Source: an uncultured Bacilli bacterium (GTDB lineage: Bacteria; Bacillota_I; Bacilli_A; RF39; UBA660). Taken from it: a stretch of DNA of 37,006 bases. How positions within the stretch are numbered: position 1 is the stretch's first letter; every line of letters begins with the position of its first letter. The position numbers and the translations under genes were made by a program. Positions 6,466 through 14,351 of this stretch are shown here, one piece after another. Below the pieces are notes generated by a model that ran no database searches, was not told the DNA's origin, and saw nothing but the letters and a program-made list of their open reading frames with translations. The stretch is taken from assembly GCA_947623995.1 (NCBI GenBank), contig CANQIN010000006.1, positions 1 through 37,006 on the forward strand. The letters run 5' to 3'.

Positions 6466-8727
6466 ATGTTAATAATGTCTCTTGGTACTTGGTTAAATAA
6501 TATGTTTCATAAAATATTATTATTAATTGATGGTTGTATTTATTGGGCTGTTTCACAAGTATATCAAATTTTTATTAAATTAGCTGATGCTAGAATCTTT
6601 CAAGATGCTTTTTTTAGTAATTTTGCTAAAAGAATATATGCTATTATTGGCGTCGTAATGTTATTTTATTTAGCATACGCTTTACTTAATTCTTTAGTAG
6701 ACCCAGATAAAGCAACTTCTGGTGATAAAAGTTTAACTAAACTTGCTCAAAATATAGTTATTTCTTTAGTTTTATTAGGCTTCCTTCCTACTATTTTTGA
6801 TTATGCTTATAAAGTACAAGGTGTTATTTTTAAAGAAAATGTGATTGGAACAATTATTTTTGGAACTGGTTCTACTAATTCAGATAATATTATTCAATAT
6901 GGAAATTATATGGCATATACTGCATTAAATCCTTTTTTAAATCCGGCTAATTATAACGTTAGATTAGATGATAATTATAGTTGGTTTGATTTAAAATATG
7001 ATTTAATAGAAAATGGTAATTTTACTAATTTACCAGTTTTATCAGATTGGGCTGTAGAAGACCAAAAAACAATTAGTGAGTCTTTAGTACCAAATGATGA
7101 TGGTGAGCCTGAAGTTATTTCTGAAGGAGAAATGGTTCCTTTAAATTATAGACCTATTATTTCAACAGCTTGTGGAGTAGCATTGCTATATATTATATTT
7201 TCATTTTGTTTAGATTTAGGTATTAGGATTGTAAAATTTGCTTTTTGCCAGTTAATTGCCCCTATACCTGTTGTTTTAAGAATGCTTCCAGGAAAAAAAG
7301 GAACATTTGATAAATGGCTTAAATTAACTTTAACGGTTTATTTTGAAGTTTTTATTAGAGTAGGAATAATGTATTTAGTAATTTATTTTTTTAGTGAAAT
7401 AGCTAATATGGATATGTTTAAATATGCAACTAGTGGAATTCAAGGTTTAATAGTATTGGCTATTATATTATTAGGTTTACTTGCTTTTGCCAAGCAAGCT
7501 CCTAAAATGCTAAGTGATATGTTAGGACTTGATTCAGGTAATATTAAACTTGGTATTAAAGATAAGTTAAAAGCTGGTGGCTTCTTTGCGGCTGGTGCTG
7601 CTATAGGAGGTGGAGCATTATCAATAGGTCGTAATTTGGTTGCAGGTGGGAAAAATTTTGTTAATCAATGGAGGACAAATAAAGAGCTGGCTGATAGGGA
7701 ATTTGCTTATCATCGAGAAAATGCAAGATATGAAAATGACCATTGGAATAGAGCTGGCGAAGCTTTAGATAATGCAAGAGCAGTTGGAGCATATGGAAAA
7801 CTGATTGGTCGAACTTTATTTAATGGGATAGGAGTTGGCTTATCTGCGGCAGGTGGTGGAATATCAGGATTAACTAGAGGTGGATATAAAGCAAAAGATG
7901 CTAAAAACTTGCATGATACTCGTAATGCTTCAATATCGGCAGCTGCTGAAGCAGAAGCAGCTAGAGCTGCAAGAGATGGTCGTGCTGATGCAGCTAGAGA
8001 TGCTAATCCAGATATTGCAGGAATTCCAATTATTGGTGGAGCATTGGCTTCGGGAGCTCAAGCAGTTCAAAATGCTGCAATTTCGGCTAATAATTTAATT
8101 CAGGGCGAAGCAAGTTATACCTTAACTGAATCTGAAAAAGCTCGTAAAGAAGTATTAGAAAAATGGCAATCACTTGTTAAAAACTATGAAAATTTATGGA
8201 AGGGCGAAAAAGCTTATGTTGATGCTGAAGCAAATCAAAGAAATGCTCATGTAGAAGCTGCTGTTGCTCAAAATGAATTTAATAATTTTGCTGCTAGTGT
8301 GAATAATGATTATCGTAATGAATTTACAAGAATTATGAATAGTAATCCAAACAAGAAAGTTGAAGATGCAAGTAGAGAAGCGTATAATACTGTTAGACAA
8401 AACCTTAGTCAAGCTGAAAAAACTCAGTTATTAAATCAAAAAGACCAATTTGCAAAGTTATTTAAAGAAATGCAACAAGCTAATAAAGCTTCATCAAAAG
8501 CAGATAGTATTTTAAAAGCTACAGTTGATGAAATTAAGAGAACTAAAGATTCTGCATTAACTTCTAATATGGCTCAAATTGATAACTTCCGTAAAAATCA
8601 TTCAATGTATGCTCAATATATTGGAAAAGAAGGGGATACTATTGATAAAAAACCAGTAACTAATGAATTAAATAGTTTAAGATTAAAAGAAGATACATTA
8701 TTGCAAAGAAAACAAGATAATAAATAA
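6466..8727 (+). CDS. VirB6/TrbL-like polytopic channel protein with Ala-rich cytoplasmic tail
   Basis: 753 residues. The first 350 residues hold about seven hydrophobic segments (roughly 14-38, 55-76, 91-115, 229-250, 254-272, 284-311, 320-340) with a 110-residue soluble loop between the third and fourth. This layout, and its place ahead of VirB3- and VirB4-like genes, matches the VirB6/TrbL inner-membrane channel family of type IV secretion. The segment FAFCQLIAPIPVVLRMLPG followed by KLTLTVYFEVFIR resembles the conserved part of Gram-positive TrbL-like proteins. The remaining 400 residues are hydrophilic, rich in Ala, Gln, Asn and Lys, with a Gly/Ala patch (GGFFAAGAAIGGGAL) and long helix-prone stretches, probably a cytoplasmic coiled coil. 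GGAGG lies nine bases before the ATG. Primary sequence similarity cannot be measured here. Confidence 0.68.
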   Translation: MLIMSLGTWLNNMFHKILLLIDGCIYWAVSQVYQIFIKLADARIFQDAFFSNFAKRIYAIIGVVMLFYLAYALLNSLVDPDKATSGDKSLTKLAQNIVISLVLLGFLPTIFDYAYKVQGVIFKENVIGTIIFGTGSTNSDNIIQYGNYMAYTALNPFLNPANYNVRLDDNYSWFDLKYDLIENGNFTNLPVLSDWAVEDQKTISESLVPNDDGEPEVISEGEMVPLNYRPIISTACGVALLYIIFSFCLDLGIRIVKFAFCQLIAPIPVVLRMLPGKKGTFDKWLKLTLTVYFEVFIRVGIMYLVIYFFSEIANMDMFKYATSGIQGLIVLAIILLGLLAFAKQAPKMLSDMLGLDSGNIKLGIKDKLKAGGFFAAGAAIGGGALSIGRNLVAGGKNFVNQWRTNKELADREFAYHRENARYENDHWNRAGEALDNARAVGAYGKLIGRTLFNGIGVGLSAAGGGISGLTRGGYKAKDAKNLHDTRNASISAAAEAEAARAARDGRADAARDANPDIAGIPIIGGALASGAQAVQNAAISANNLIQGEASYTLTESEKARKEVLEKWQSLVKNYENLWKGEKAYVDAEANQRNAHVEAAVAQNEFNNFAASVNNDYRNEFTRIMNSNPNKKVEDASREAYNTVRQNLSQAEKTQLLNQKDQFAKLFKEMQQANKASSKADSILKATVDEIKRTKDSALTSNMAQIDNFRKNHSMYAQYIGKEGDTIDKKPVTNELNSLRLKEDTLLQRKQDNK

Positions 8728-8745
8728 TAGAAATGGGGAATATAG

Positions 8746-9060
8746 ATGAATAATAACTATTTGATACCAGCAAATACGAAAAAGTCAAAATTAATTTTAG
8801 GATTTTTTACTGGAATTGATTTAGCCATTTTTGGAAGTGGATGTGCTATAACTTTGATAATGTTAGTAATCTTTCAAGGAATGAATTTTACTACCGCCTT
8901 AATAGTTATTTTACCAGCTTTGATATCAGGTTTTTTAGTTATCCCTGTTCCGAATTATCATAATGTGTTACAATTAATAACGAATATTGTAACATTTATG
9001 ATGGGAAGAAAAAGGTATTATTGGAAAGGTTGGTGTATGATACATGGCAAAGAAGAATAA
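8746..9060 (+). CDS. PrgI-family (VirB3-like) membrane protein
   Basis: 104 residues with two closely spaced hydrophobic segments (about 27-48 and 51-68), then VIPVPNYHNVLQ and the ending MGRKRYYWKGWC. Small size, two TM segments and the VPNYHN and YYWKGW motifs match PrgI-family proteins of Gram-positive type IV systems, which act as the VirB3 partner of the VirB4 ATPase at the membrane. It overlaps the N-terminal VirB4 gene by 17 bases, consistent with a tight complex. GGGG stands about ten bases ahead of the ATG. Confidence 0.75.
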   Translation: MNNNYLIPANTKKSKLILGFFTGIDLAIFGSGCAITLIMLVIFQGMNFTTALIVILPALISGFLVIPVPNYHNVLQLITNIVTFMMGRKRYYWKGWCMIHGKEE

Positions 9061-9619
9061 AAATGATAAAGAATTATTAAGTAAGTGGAGTGAAGATTGG
9101 GTTCCAATTAAAAATATTTTGAATGGAATGATTGAACTTGAAAGTGGTGAATATGTTACTGGAATTAAAGTAGCACCTCGAAATATTTTTATTTTAGATG
9201 CAGGAACTAGAGATAATGCTATTTATCAATTACAAAATTTTTATAATACAATTAATTATGAATTTTGGTTAGTTGTTGCTGATCGTCCTGTTGATATTCA
9301 AGTTTACTTGTCACAATTACAAATTTTATATAATAATGCTACTAATGCTAATACAAGAAAATTAATAACTCAAGATATTAATAAAGCTAATATGTTTATG
9401 TCTGCTGAATATAATGTTGTTGATACTGAGTATTATATTTTATTTAAAGAAAAGAAAATGGATGTTATTCAAAAACGTTTACATCAAATGATTAGTAATT
9501 TAGCTAATTGTGGATTAAATAGTCAACAAACATCTAATAATGATTTAAGAGTTATTTTAGATAATTTCTTTAATGGAGGAGTAATGACCTCTTATAGTGG
9601 GATGGTGAGTCCAGAATGA
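9044..9619 (+). CDS. VirB4-like ATPase, N-terminal domain encoded as a separate protein
   Basis: 191 residues, cytoplasmic or membrane-peripheral. The opening (SEDWVPIKNILNGMIELESG, then YVTGIKVAPRNIFIL) is typical of the N-terminal non-ATPase domain of Gram-positive VirB4/TraE-type proteins, where a W-x-P-I-K motif begins the chain. There is no Walker motif. The protein stops at VSPE, exactly before the sequence that continues the family in the next gene. The stop and next start share ATGA. The gene overlaps the VirB3-like gene by 17 bases. Most relatives have both parts in one chain of 600-800 residues, so this is a split version. It may pair with the ATPase domain after translation. Confidence 0.66.
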   Translation: MAKKNKNDKELLSKWSEDWVPIKNILNGMIELESGEYVTGIKVAPRNIFILDAGTRDNAIYQLQNFYNTINYEFWLVVADRPVDIQVYLSQLQILYNNATNANTRKLITQDINKANMFMSAEYNVVDTEYYILFKEKKMDVIQKRLHQMISNLANCGLNSQQTSNNDLRVILDNFFNGGVMTSYSGMVSPE

Positions 9620-11400
9620 ACCTAAAAGCACAGATTGCTCCAAAGGGAGTAGAATTTAAACCAACTGAATTTATGATGAGTGGGAAGTATTGTACCATTT
9701 TAACTGTCGTAAGTTTTCCAAAATTTATTTCTCAAGGCTATTTAGCTAATTTAACTAATCTATCTGGTATTAAAATTGTTGCTAAACATATACCTATTGA
9801 GTTATCAACATTGCAAAGAATGATTAATAAAGAAATTGCCGATTTAAAAAGCCGTTATCAAACGGAAAGAGACCGTACCATTCAAGAGCGAATTAGACAA
9901 GATTATGAATCATTAGAACAATTTATTTCGATGTTAGTGGCTACGCAAGCAAGAATTTTTGACTTTCAATTACATATCTTTATTTCAGCAGATACCAAAG
10001 ATGAATTAAATAGTAAAAAAATGCAAGTTAGAAATTATTTAGATGCTTTAGGTATGCGAGGAATTTCTTTAATGTTTGAGCAAGAAAAAGTCATTAAATC
10101 AATGTTACCAATTTTCCCCAAACAAGATATTGAAGAACGAGTAGGAGCGCCTATTCCATCTGTTACCATCGCGGCTATGTATCCATTTATTTTTGATAGT
10201 ATTAAAGACCCAGGAAATAGTACTTTATTTGGTGTTGATTTTTCAGGAGGAGTTGTCTTATTTAACCAATTCTTATATCAGATTAAAAAAGAGCATAACC
10301 GTAATAATGCCAATATGATTATTTTAGGTACTACTGGTTCAGGTAAATCAACCGCAGCTAAATTATTACTTAGAAGTCACATTAGAAATGAATATAAAAT
10401 TGTCTGTGTTGACCCTGAAGGAGAATTAAAAGATATGGCTACTAATATGGGTGGAGACTTCTTAGACCTTGGTAAAGGTGGCGATTTTGGAATGGTAAAT
10501 CCATTAGAAATCGTTATTGATGCTGATGAAGAAGAAATAAATCAAGGCTTAGGTTATACCGTTTTAACTAGAACTTTACAACAATTAAAAGCTTTTATGA
10601 AATATTATTCACCTGATATTGAAGAAGATGTCCTAACCATGTTTACGGAAGTAGTAACTGATACTTATAAACGTTATAAGATTGATTATGATACAGACTA
10701 TACTAAATTTACTAGTGCTGATTATCCAACATTTGACGATGTCTATGCTACGATAAAAGGAAGACTTTTATCAATGACTGAGCGTACTCATGAACGAGAT
10801 GTAATGGAAAGACTTGAACTTAAAGTTAGACCATTAGTTAAAGAATTACGTTATTATTTTACAGGACATACAACTCTAGATATTAATAGTGATTTTATTG
10901 TATTTAATATAAAAGAATTAATGAATGCAGATGAAAATGTAAGAAATGCTTTGTTCTTTAATGTTTTAAAATATGCATGGGGTCTATGTTTAGATCCAAG
11001 TGTTAATACAGTTATGTATGTTGATGAAGCCCATGTTCTTTTATCAACTAAAAATGAATTAGGTGCTGAGTTCTTAGCTCAAATTCAAAGACGAAGTCGT
11101 AAGTATAATACGGGAACAATTATAGTTACTCAGCAACCTACTGACTTTGCCGCTCCAAGTGTAATTACTCATGGTAAAGCTATTTTTGATAATGCCGCAT
11201 ACTATCTAGTAATGGGCTTAAGAAAACAAGCTATTGATGATTTATCAAAATTAATTGACTTAAATGAAAGTGAAAAAGAAAGTATTAAATACTATAATCA
11301 AGGAGAAGCCTTATTTGTCTGTGGAAATAGAAGAATGAGAATTAATGTTATTGTAACTCAAGATGAATTAGATTCCTTTGGTTCTGGTGGTGGATTATAG
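9616..11400 (+). CDS. virB4: VirB4-like type IV secretion ATPase, C-terminal part
   Basis: 594 residues. The motor ATPase of a type IV-like system, expected at the cytoplasmic face of the membrane. Residues 1-190 correspond to the middle of VirB4 (IAPKGVEFKPTEF, then YCTILTVVSFPKFIS). Walker A is GTTGSGKST at 238-246; the Walker B Asp-Glu is in VMYVDEAHVLLS at 470-471; RRSRKYNTGTIIVTQQPTDF further on is the RecA-fold arginine/glutamine motif region typical of VirB4. It starts with an ATGA overlap after the N-terminal-domain gene, with GGTGAG about seven bases upstream. The pair together (785 residues) has normal VirB4 length. It lacks VirD4-type membrane helices, so it is not the coupling protein. 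Confidence 0.87.
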   Translation: MNLKAQIAPKGVEFKPTEFMMSGKYCTILTVVSFPKFISQGYLANLTNLSGIKIVAKHIPIELSTLQRMINKEIADLKSRYQTERDRTIQERIRQDYESLEQFISMLVATQARIFDFQLHIFISADTKDELNSKKMQVRNYLDALGMRGISLMFEQEKVIKSMLPIFPKQDIEERVGAPIPSVTIAAMYPFIFDSIKDPGNSTLFGVDFSGGVVLFNQFLYQIKKEHNRNNANMIILGTTGSGKSTAAKLLLRSHIRNEYKIVCVDPEGELKDMATNMGGDFLDLGKGGDFGMVNPLEIVIDADEEEINQGLGYTVLTRTLQQLKAFMKYYSPDIEEDVLTMFTEVVTDTYKRYKIDYDTDYTKFTSADYPTFDDVYATIKGRLLSMTERTHERDVMERLELKVRPLVKELRYYFTGHTTLDINSDFIVFNIKELMNADENVRNALFFNVLKYAWGLCLDPSVNTVMYVDEAHVLLSTKNELGAEFLAQIQRRSRKYNTGTIIVTQQPTDFAAPSVITHGKAIFDNAAYYLVMGLRKQAIDDLSKLIDLNESEKESIKYYNQGEALFVCGNRRMRINVIVTQDELDSFGSGGGL

Positions 11401-11401
11401 T

Positions 11402-11430
11402 TTGACATCAATTGCTTTTTTCGTTAAAAT
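11402..11430 (+). promoter_or_regulatory. strong sigma-A promoter for gltX
   Basis: Consensus TTGACA (11402-11407) and TAAAAT (11425-11430) at 17-bp spacing. Transcription should start near 11437, giving a leader of about 55 bases that contains the hairpin described separately. Confidence 0.75.
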
Positions 11431-11447
11431 ACGTTTAAAGTTAAAGA

Positions 11448-11472
11448 AAAAAAGGTGGTATACGCCTTTTTT
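11448..11472 (+). terminator. hairpin in the gltX leader; terminator of the secretion locus
   Basis: Ten-base stem, A6GGTG (11448-11457) with CGCCT6 (11463-11472), with one G-U pair and a five-base loop. It can end read-through from the VirB4-like gene. Because it lies downstream of the gltX promoter it may also attenuate gltX. The T tract is part of the stem, so termination strength is uncertain. Confidence 0.55.
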
Positions 11473-11492
11473 ATTATAAGGAGGATTAAGTT

Positions 11493-13139
11493 ATGAATGA
11501 AAAATTAGTAGAAAGATTATTGCCAGGCTTAACACATGACATAGATTATTATGAAAATATGTATCCTAAAAGAGATTTACCAGATAATGCTATTGTAACA
11601 AGATTTGCTCCAAGTCCAACCGGTTTTGTTCACTTAGGCAATTTATTTATGCTTTCTATAGCAAGAAAAATGGCTAGACAAACTAATGGAATTTTTTATA
11701 TGCGTATCGAAGATACTGATCAAGAAAGATTAGTAGAAAATGGCATTAGTAAAATTATTGAAGCTGTAAGAGAATTTGGTTTTAATTTTGATGAAGGTCC
11801 AATAAACGAAGAGGAAGAAGTTGGAAGTTATGGACCATATATTCAAAGTAAGAGAAAAGAAATATATCAAACTTATGCTAAAGAACTATTACTTAAAGGT
11901 CTTGCTTATCCAGATTTTACAACTAAAGAAGAGTTAGATATGATCAGAAGTGAACAAGAAAAAAGTAAAAGAAGAATTGGCTATTATGGTAAATGGGCGA
12001 GAAGTAGATTTTTGTCTGAAGAAGAAATTATTAAAAAATTAGATGAAGGAAAACCTTATATTATTCGATTAAGAAATAATGGTGATTTTAATAATAAAAT
12101 TGTTGTAATGGATGCAATTAGAGGAAAATTAGAATTACCAGAAGATGATATTGACCAAGTTCTAATTAAAAATGATGGTCTTCCAACCTATCATTTTGCC
12201 CATGTAATAGATGACCATTTAATGCATACAACTCATGTTATAAGAGATGATAGTTGGTTAAGTAGTCTTCCTATTCATGTTAATTTATTTAAAATATTAG
12301 GATTTGAATTGCCAATCTATGCTCATTTTTCACCATTAAATAAAAAAGATGGTGAGACAATTAGAAAATTATCTAAAAGAAAAGACCCTGAACTTGCAGT
12401 AAGTTATTATCATGAAATGGGTATTCCCAGTGAAGCTTTAATGCTTTATTTGGCAACTGTTACTAATTCTAATTTTGAAGAATGGTATTTAGCTCATGAA
12501 AATGAAGATATTGATAACTTTACAATGAGTTTTAATAAAGTAGGAATATCTGGGACAATTTTTGATATGGAAAAATTATTAAGTATTTCGAAAAATATTT
12601 TAAGTAAAATTACGGCTTTACAAATGTATGATAAAACATTAGAATGGGCTAGAAAATATGATGAAGAGTTTGCTTGCATTTTAGAAAAAAATCAAGATTT
12701 AGCAGTTAAAACTTTTAATATTGAAAGAAATTCCGTTAAGCCTCGTAAAGATTTTGCCATGTTTAGTGAAGTAAAACAAGGAATTTATTATATGTTTGAA
12801 GAATTATTTAAAAATGAAAACTATGAATGGCAAAAAATAAATGATATAAATGAAATTAAGAATATTTTAGATGTCTATTTAAATAAATATTATGATCCAA
12901 ATGATAATGAAGAAGAATGGTTTAATAAAATGAAAGAAATGTGTGATGAATTAGGATATGCTAGCAATATGAAAGAATATAAACAAAATCCTGAAAAGTT
13001 TAAAGGTAATGTTGCCGATGTTTCAACAGTAATAAGAGTTGCCCTAACAACTAAATCTAGAACTCCTAATTTATATAATATTATGCAAATTCTAGGATTA
13101 GAAACGATTAAAAAACGTTTTGAATTAGTAGATGAATAA
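11493..13139 (+). CDS. gltX: glutamyl-tRNA synthetase
   Basis: 548-residue class I aminoacyl-tRNA synthetase that charges tRNA-Glu in the cytoplasm. The Rossmann catalytic domain has the HIGH-type motif in FAPSPTGFVHLGN (residues 38-50) and the KMSKS-type loop as KLSKR (292-296). Residues 1-33 form an N-terminal extension before the usual start of the family, and the C-terminal 200 residues form the helical anticodon-binding part, less conserved. AGGAGG lies eight bases before the ATG. A DUF4186 gene overlaps its last codons. Whether the enzyme is discriminating (only tRNA-Glu) or also charges tRNA-Gln cannot be told from what is visible here. Confidence 0.92.
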   Translation: MNEKLVERLLPGLTHDIDYYENMYPKRDLPDNAIVTRFAPSPTGFVHLGNLFMLSIARKMARQTNGIFYMRIEDTDQERLVENGISKIIEAVREFGFNFDEGPINEEEEVGSYGPYIQSKRKEIYQTYAKELLLKGLAYPDFTTKEELDMIRSEQEKSKRRIGYYGKWARSRFLSEEEIIKKLDEGKPYIIRLRNNGDFNNKIVVMDAIRGKLELPEDDIDQVLIKNDGLPTYHFAHVIDDHLMHTTHVIRDDSWLSSLPIHVNLFKILGFELPIYAHFSPLNKKDGETIRKLSKRKDPELAVSYYHEMGIPSEALMLYLATVTNSNFEEWYLAHENEDIDNFTMSFNKVGISGTIFDMEKLLSISKNILSKITALQMYDKTLEWARKYDEEFACILEKNQDLAVKTFNIERNSVKPRKDFAMFSEVKQGIYYMFEELFKNENYEWQKINDINEIKNILDVYLNKYYDPNDNEEEWFNKMKEMCDELGYASNMKEYKQNPEKFKGNVADVSTVIRVALTTKSRTPNLYNIMQILGLETIKKRFELVDE

Positions 13140-13497
13140 AGAATTAATTTCTAAAAAACTAGAAGAATTAAATAAATCTTCTTTTAGGGCTAGTTTTCAT
13201 TTAAAAGAAAAAGATAAAGTTTATTTAAAAGAAAAAGGTTTTAAAGAAATTGAAAACCATGCTAGAAATTTTATAGCTAATCGTTTAGCGCCTCAAAATC
13301 CTTTAAATGATGGTAGTCAAACACCAATGAGAGGACATCCAGTTTTTATTGCTCAGCATGCTACTGCGACATGTTGTAGAAGTTGTTTATATAAGTGGCA
13401 TCATATTTCTAAAAATAAAGAATTAACTAAAAATGAACAAAATTATATTGTTAGTATAATTATGGCTTGGTTAGTAAAAAAAATGACAAGAAATTGA
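13132..13497 (+). CDS. DUF4186 family protein
   Basis: 121-residue soluble protein. The central motif (MRGHPVFIAQHATATCCRSC, then LYKWHHI) is the hallmark of DUF4186, a small bacterial family with conserved His and Cys residues that could bind a metal. Function is unknown. Its start overlaps the end of gltX by eight bases with no strong ribosome-binding site of its own, so translation is probably coupled to gltX. It ends with TGA. Confidence 0.8.
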   Translation: MNKELISKKLEELNKSSFRASFHLKEKDKVYLKEKGFKEIENHARNFIANRLAPQNPLNDGSQTPMRGHPVFIAQHATATCCRSCLYKWHHISKNKELTKNEQNYIVSIIMAWLVKKMTRN

Positions 13498-13535
13498 CGT
13501 TTTTTTACAAATATTCCATAACAATTTTGCAAAAC

Positions 13536-13564
13536 TTTACATTCCTATGATTATTTGTTATAAT
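13536..13564 (+). promoter_or_regulatory. strong sigma-A promoter with extended -10
   Basis: TTTACA (13536-13541), 17-bp spacer and TGTTATAAT ending at 13564, with perfect TATAAT and TGn extension. Drives the two-gene unit that begins at 13590. Confidence 0.75.
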
Positions 13565-13589
13565 ATTTTTGCGAAAGGGATGTTTTTAT

Positions 13590-13931
13590 ATGAATGAAGA
13601 AAGAGAATTTGAAATTGAAAAAATTGAAAATACAAATGATAAAGAGGCACTAATAGCTATGGCTGTAATTGCAGGGGTATCAGCTCTTGGAATAGCTTTA
13701 CCTATTTTAAATGCCACTAATCCTGATATGCAATTAATAGAGAGTTTAAAACAACTTGATATATTTGGAAATAAAACAGGATTTGAATGGGTTATAAATG
13801 GAATAGGGGCAATTTCAGCAACCAACTTTGTTATCGCAGCTAGAGCAGTTTTAAAAGAATTACTTAAAAAAGTTAAAATTATTAAAGATGAAAAGTTACT
13901 ATGCTTTGATGAAATGGGGATGGAAAGATGA
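13590..13931 (+). CDS. small membrane protein of unknown function
   Basis: 114 residues with two hydrophobic segments (ALIAMAVIAGVSALGIALPI; WVINGIGAISATNFVIAARA) flanked by charged ends. No family recognised. A TTG at 13569 lies in frame, but AAAGGGA at 13575-13580 and the promoter just upstream favour the ATG at 13590. It is coupled by an ATGA overlap to a DUF1292-like gene. The same order, hydrophobic protein then DUF1292-like protein, recurs at 17168-18006, though the two hydrophobic proteins are not obviously similar. Confidence 0.65.
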   Translation: MNEEREFEIEKIENTNDKEALIAMAVIAGVSALGIALPILNATNPDMQLIESLKQLDIFGNKTGFEWVINGIGAISATNFVIAARAVLKELLKKVKIIKDEKLLCFDEMGMER

Positions 13932-14185
13932 ATATAAATGTTAAAGATCTTCTAACTCTTAATGATAATAATAAATATGTAGTAGTTAGCAAAATTGAAA
14001 TATCCGATAAAATTTATTTCTACCTAGTTGATATTAATAATTATGAAAATGTTTTAATTTGTTATTTAGAAAATAATAAATTAAAAGAAGTAACAGATGA
14101 AGAATTAGTAAAACAACTTATTAAAGTTTTTTCTGCTGAATTAAAAGATGATATTAAAAATATTATAGATTCTATAAATAATTAA
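13928..14185 (+). CDS. DUF1292-like small protein
   Basis: 85 residues, soluble. The pattern KYVVVSKIEISDKIYFYLVD followed by a strand-rich part and a short acidic helix (VTDEELVKQLIKVF) is like DUF1292/YrzB proteins of Bacillota, whose role is not established. It overlaps the upstream membrane-protein gene by four bases. Its stop codon lies inside the first copy of a 57-bp direct repeat. Confidence 0.6.
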   Translation: MNINVKDLLTLNDNNKYVVVSKIEISDKIYFYLVDINNYENVLICYLENNKLKEVTDEELVKQLIKVFSAELKDDIKNIIDSINN

Positions 14186-14234
14186 AAAGAATTTATGGAA
14201 GTTTAGATAAAATTAAATCCATAAATTCTTTTTT
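14178..14234. repeat. 57-bp direct repeat, copy 1
   Basis: Matches 15675-15731 at 55 of 57 positions; the differences are at 14196 and 14213. Read on the minus strand it encodes KKEFMDLILSKLP and stop, which is the C-terminus of the phosphomannomutase encoded at 15690-17048 with one conservative change. It is therefore a displaced copy of that gene's 3' end. Confidence 0.85.
14184..14234 (+). terminator. long-stem intrinsic terminator
   Basis: Perfect 16-base stem (14184-14199 with 14218-14233), 18-base loop, ending in a T tract. The stem is A-rich on one side and T-rich on the other, so it could act in both directions. It ends the two-gene unit from 13590. Confidence 0.75.
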
Positions 14235-14297
14235 AGTTTACTTACAATATTTTTAATATAATTTTTGCTTAAAGAGTTAAGCATTTAAACTTCAATA

Positions 14298-14326
14298 TTG
14301 ACAATGCCAAATAATTTATGGATAAT
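14298..14326 (+). promoter_or_regulatory. sigma-A promoter for the DUF6273-like gene
   Basis: Consensus TTGACA (14298-14303), 17-bp spacer and GATAAT (14321-14326). Transcription would start near 14333, 19 bases before the ATG. Confidence 0.7.
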
Positions 14327-14351
14327 TAAAAAATAAAAAAGTGAGATAAAG

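Noticed and set aside
9590-9640. Programmed -1 frameshift joining the two VirB4-like genes
   Set aside because: The frames are offset by -1, but no slippery heptamer is visible and the second gene has its own ribosome-binding site, so ATGA coupling explains it better.
82-11400. Integrative conjugative element
   Set aside because: No relaxase, coupling protein, integrase or att-like repeats bound this region, and housekeeping genes lie inside and beside it. Genes outside the window could change this.
11448-11472. Resemblance of the gltX leader hairpin (AGGTGGTATACGCC) to the T-box consensus
   Set aside because: The leader from the predicted start is only about 55 bases, with no specifier or stem I; the match is partial and explained by a simple hairpin.
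13474-13508. Hairpin at the end of the DUF4186 gene (GT-A run with T run-AC)
   Set aside because: Stem is almost all A-T with an internal mismatch, and lies partly within the coding region; too weak to call a terminator.
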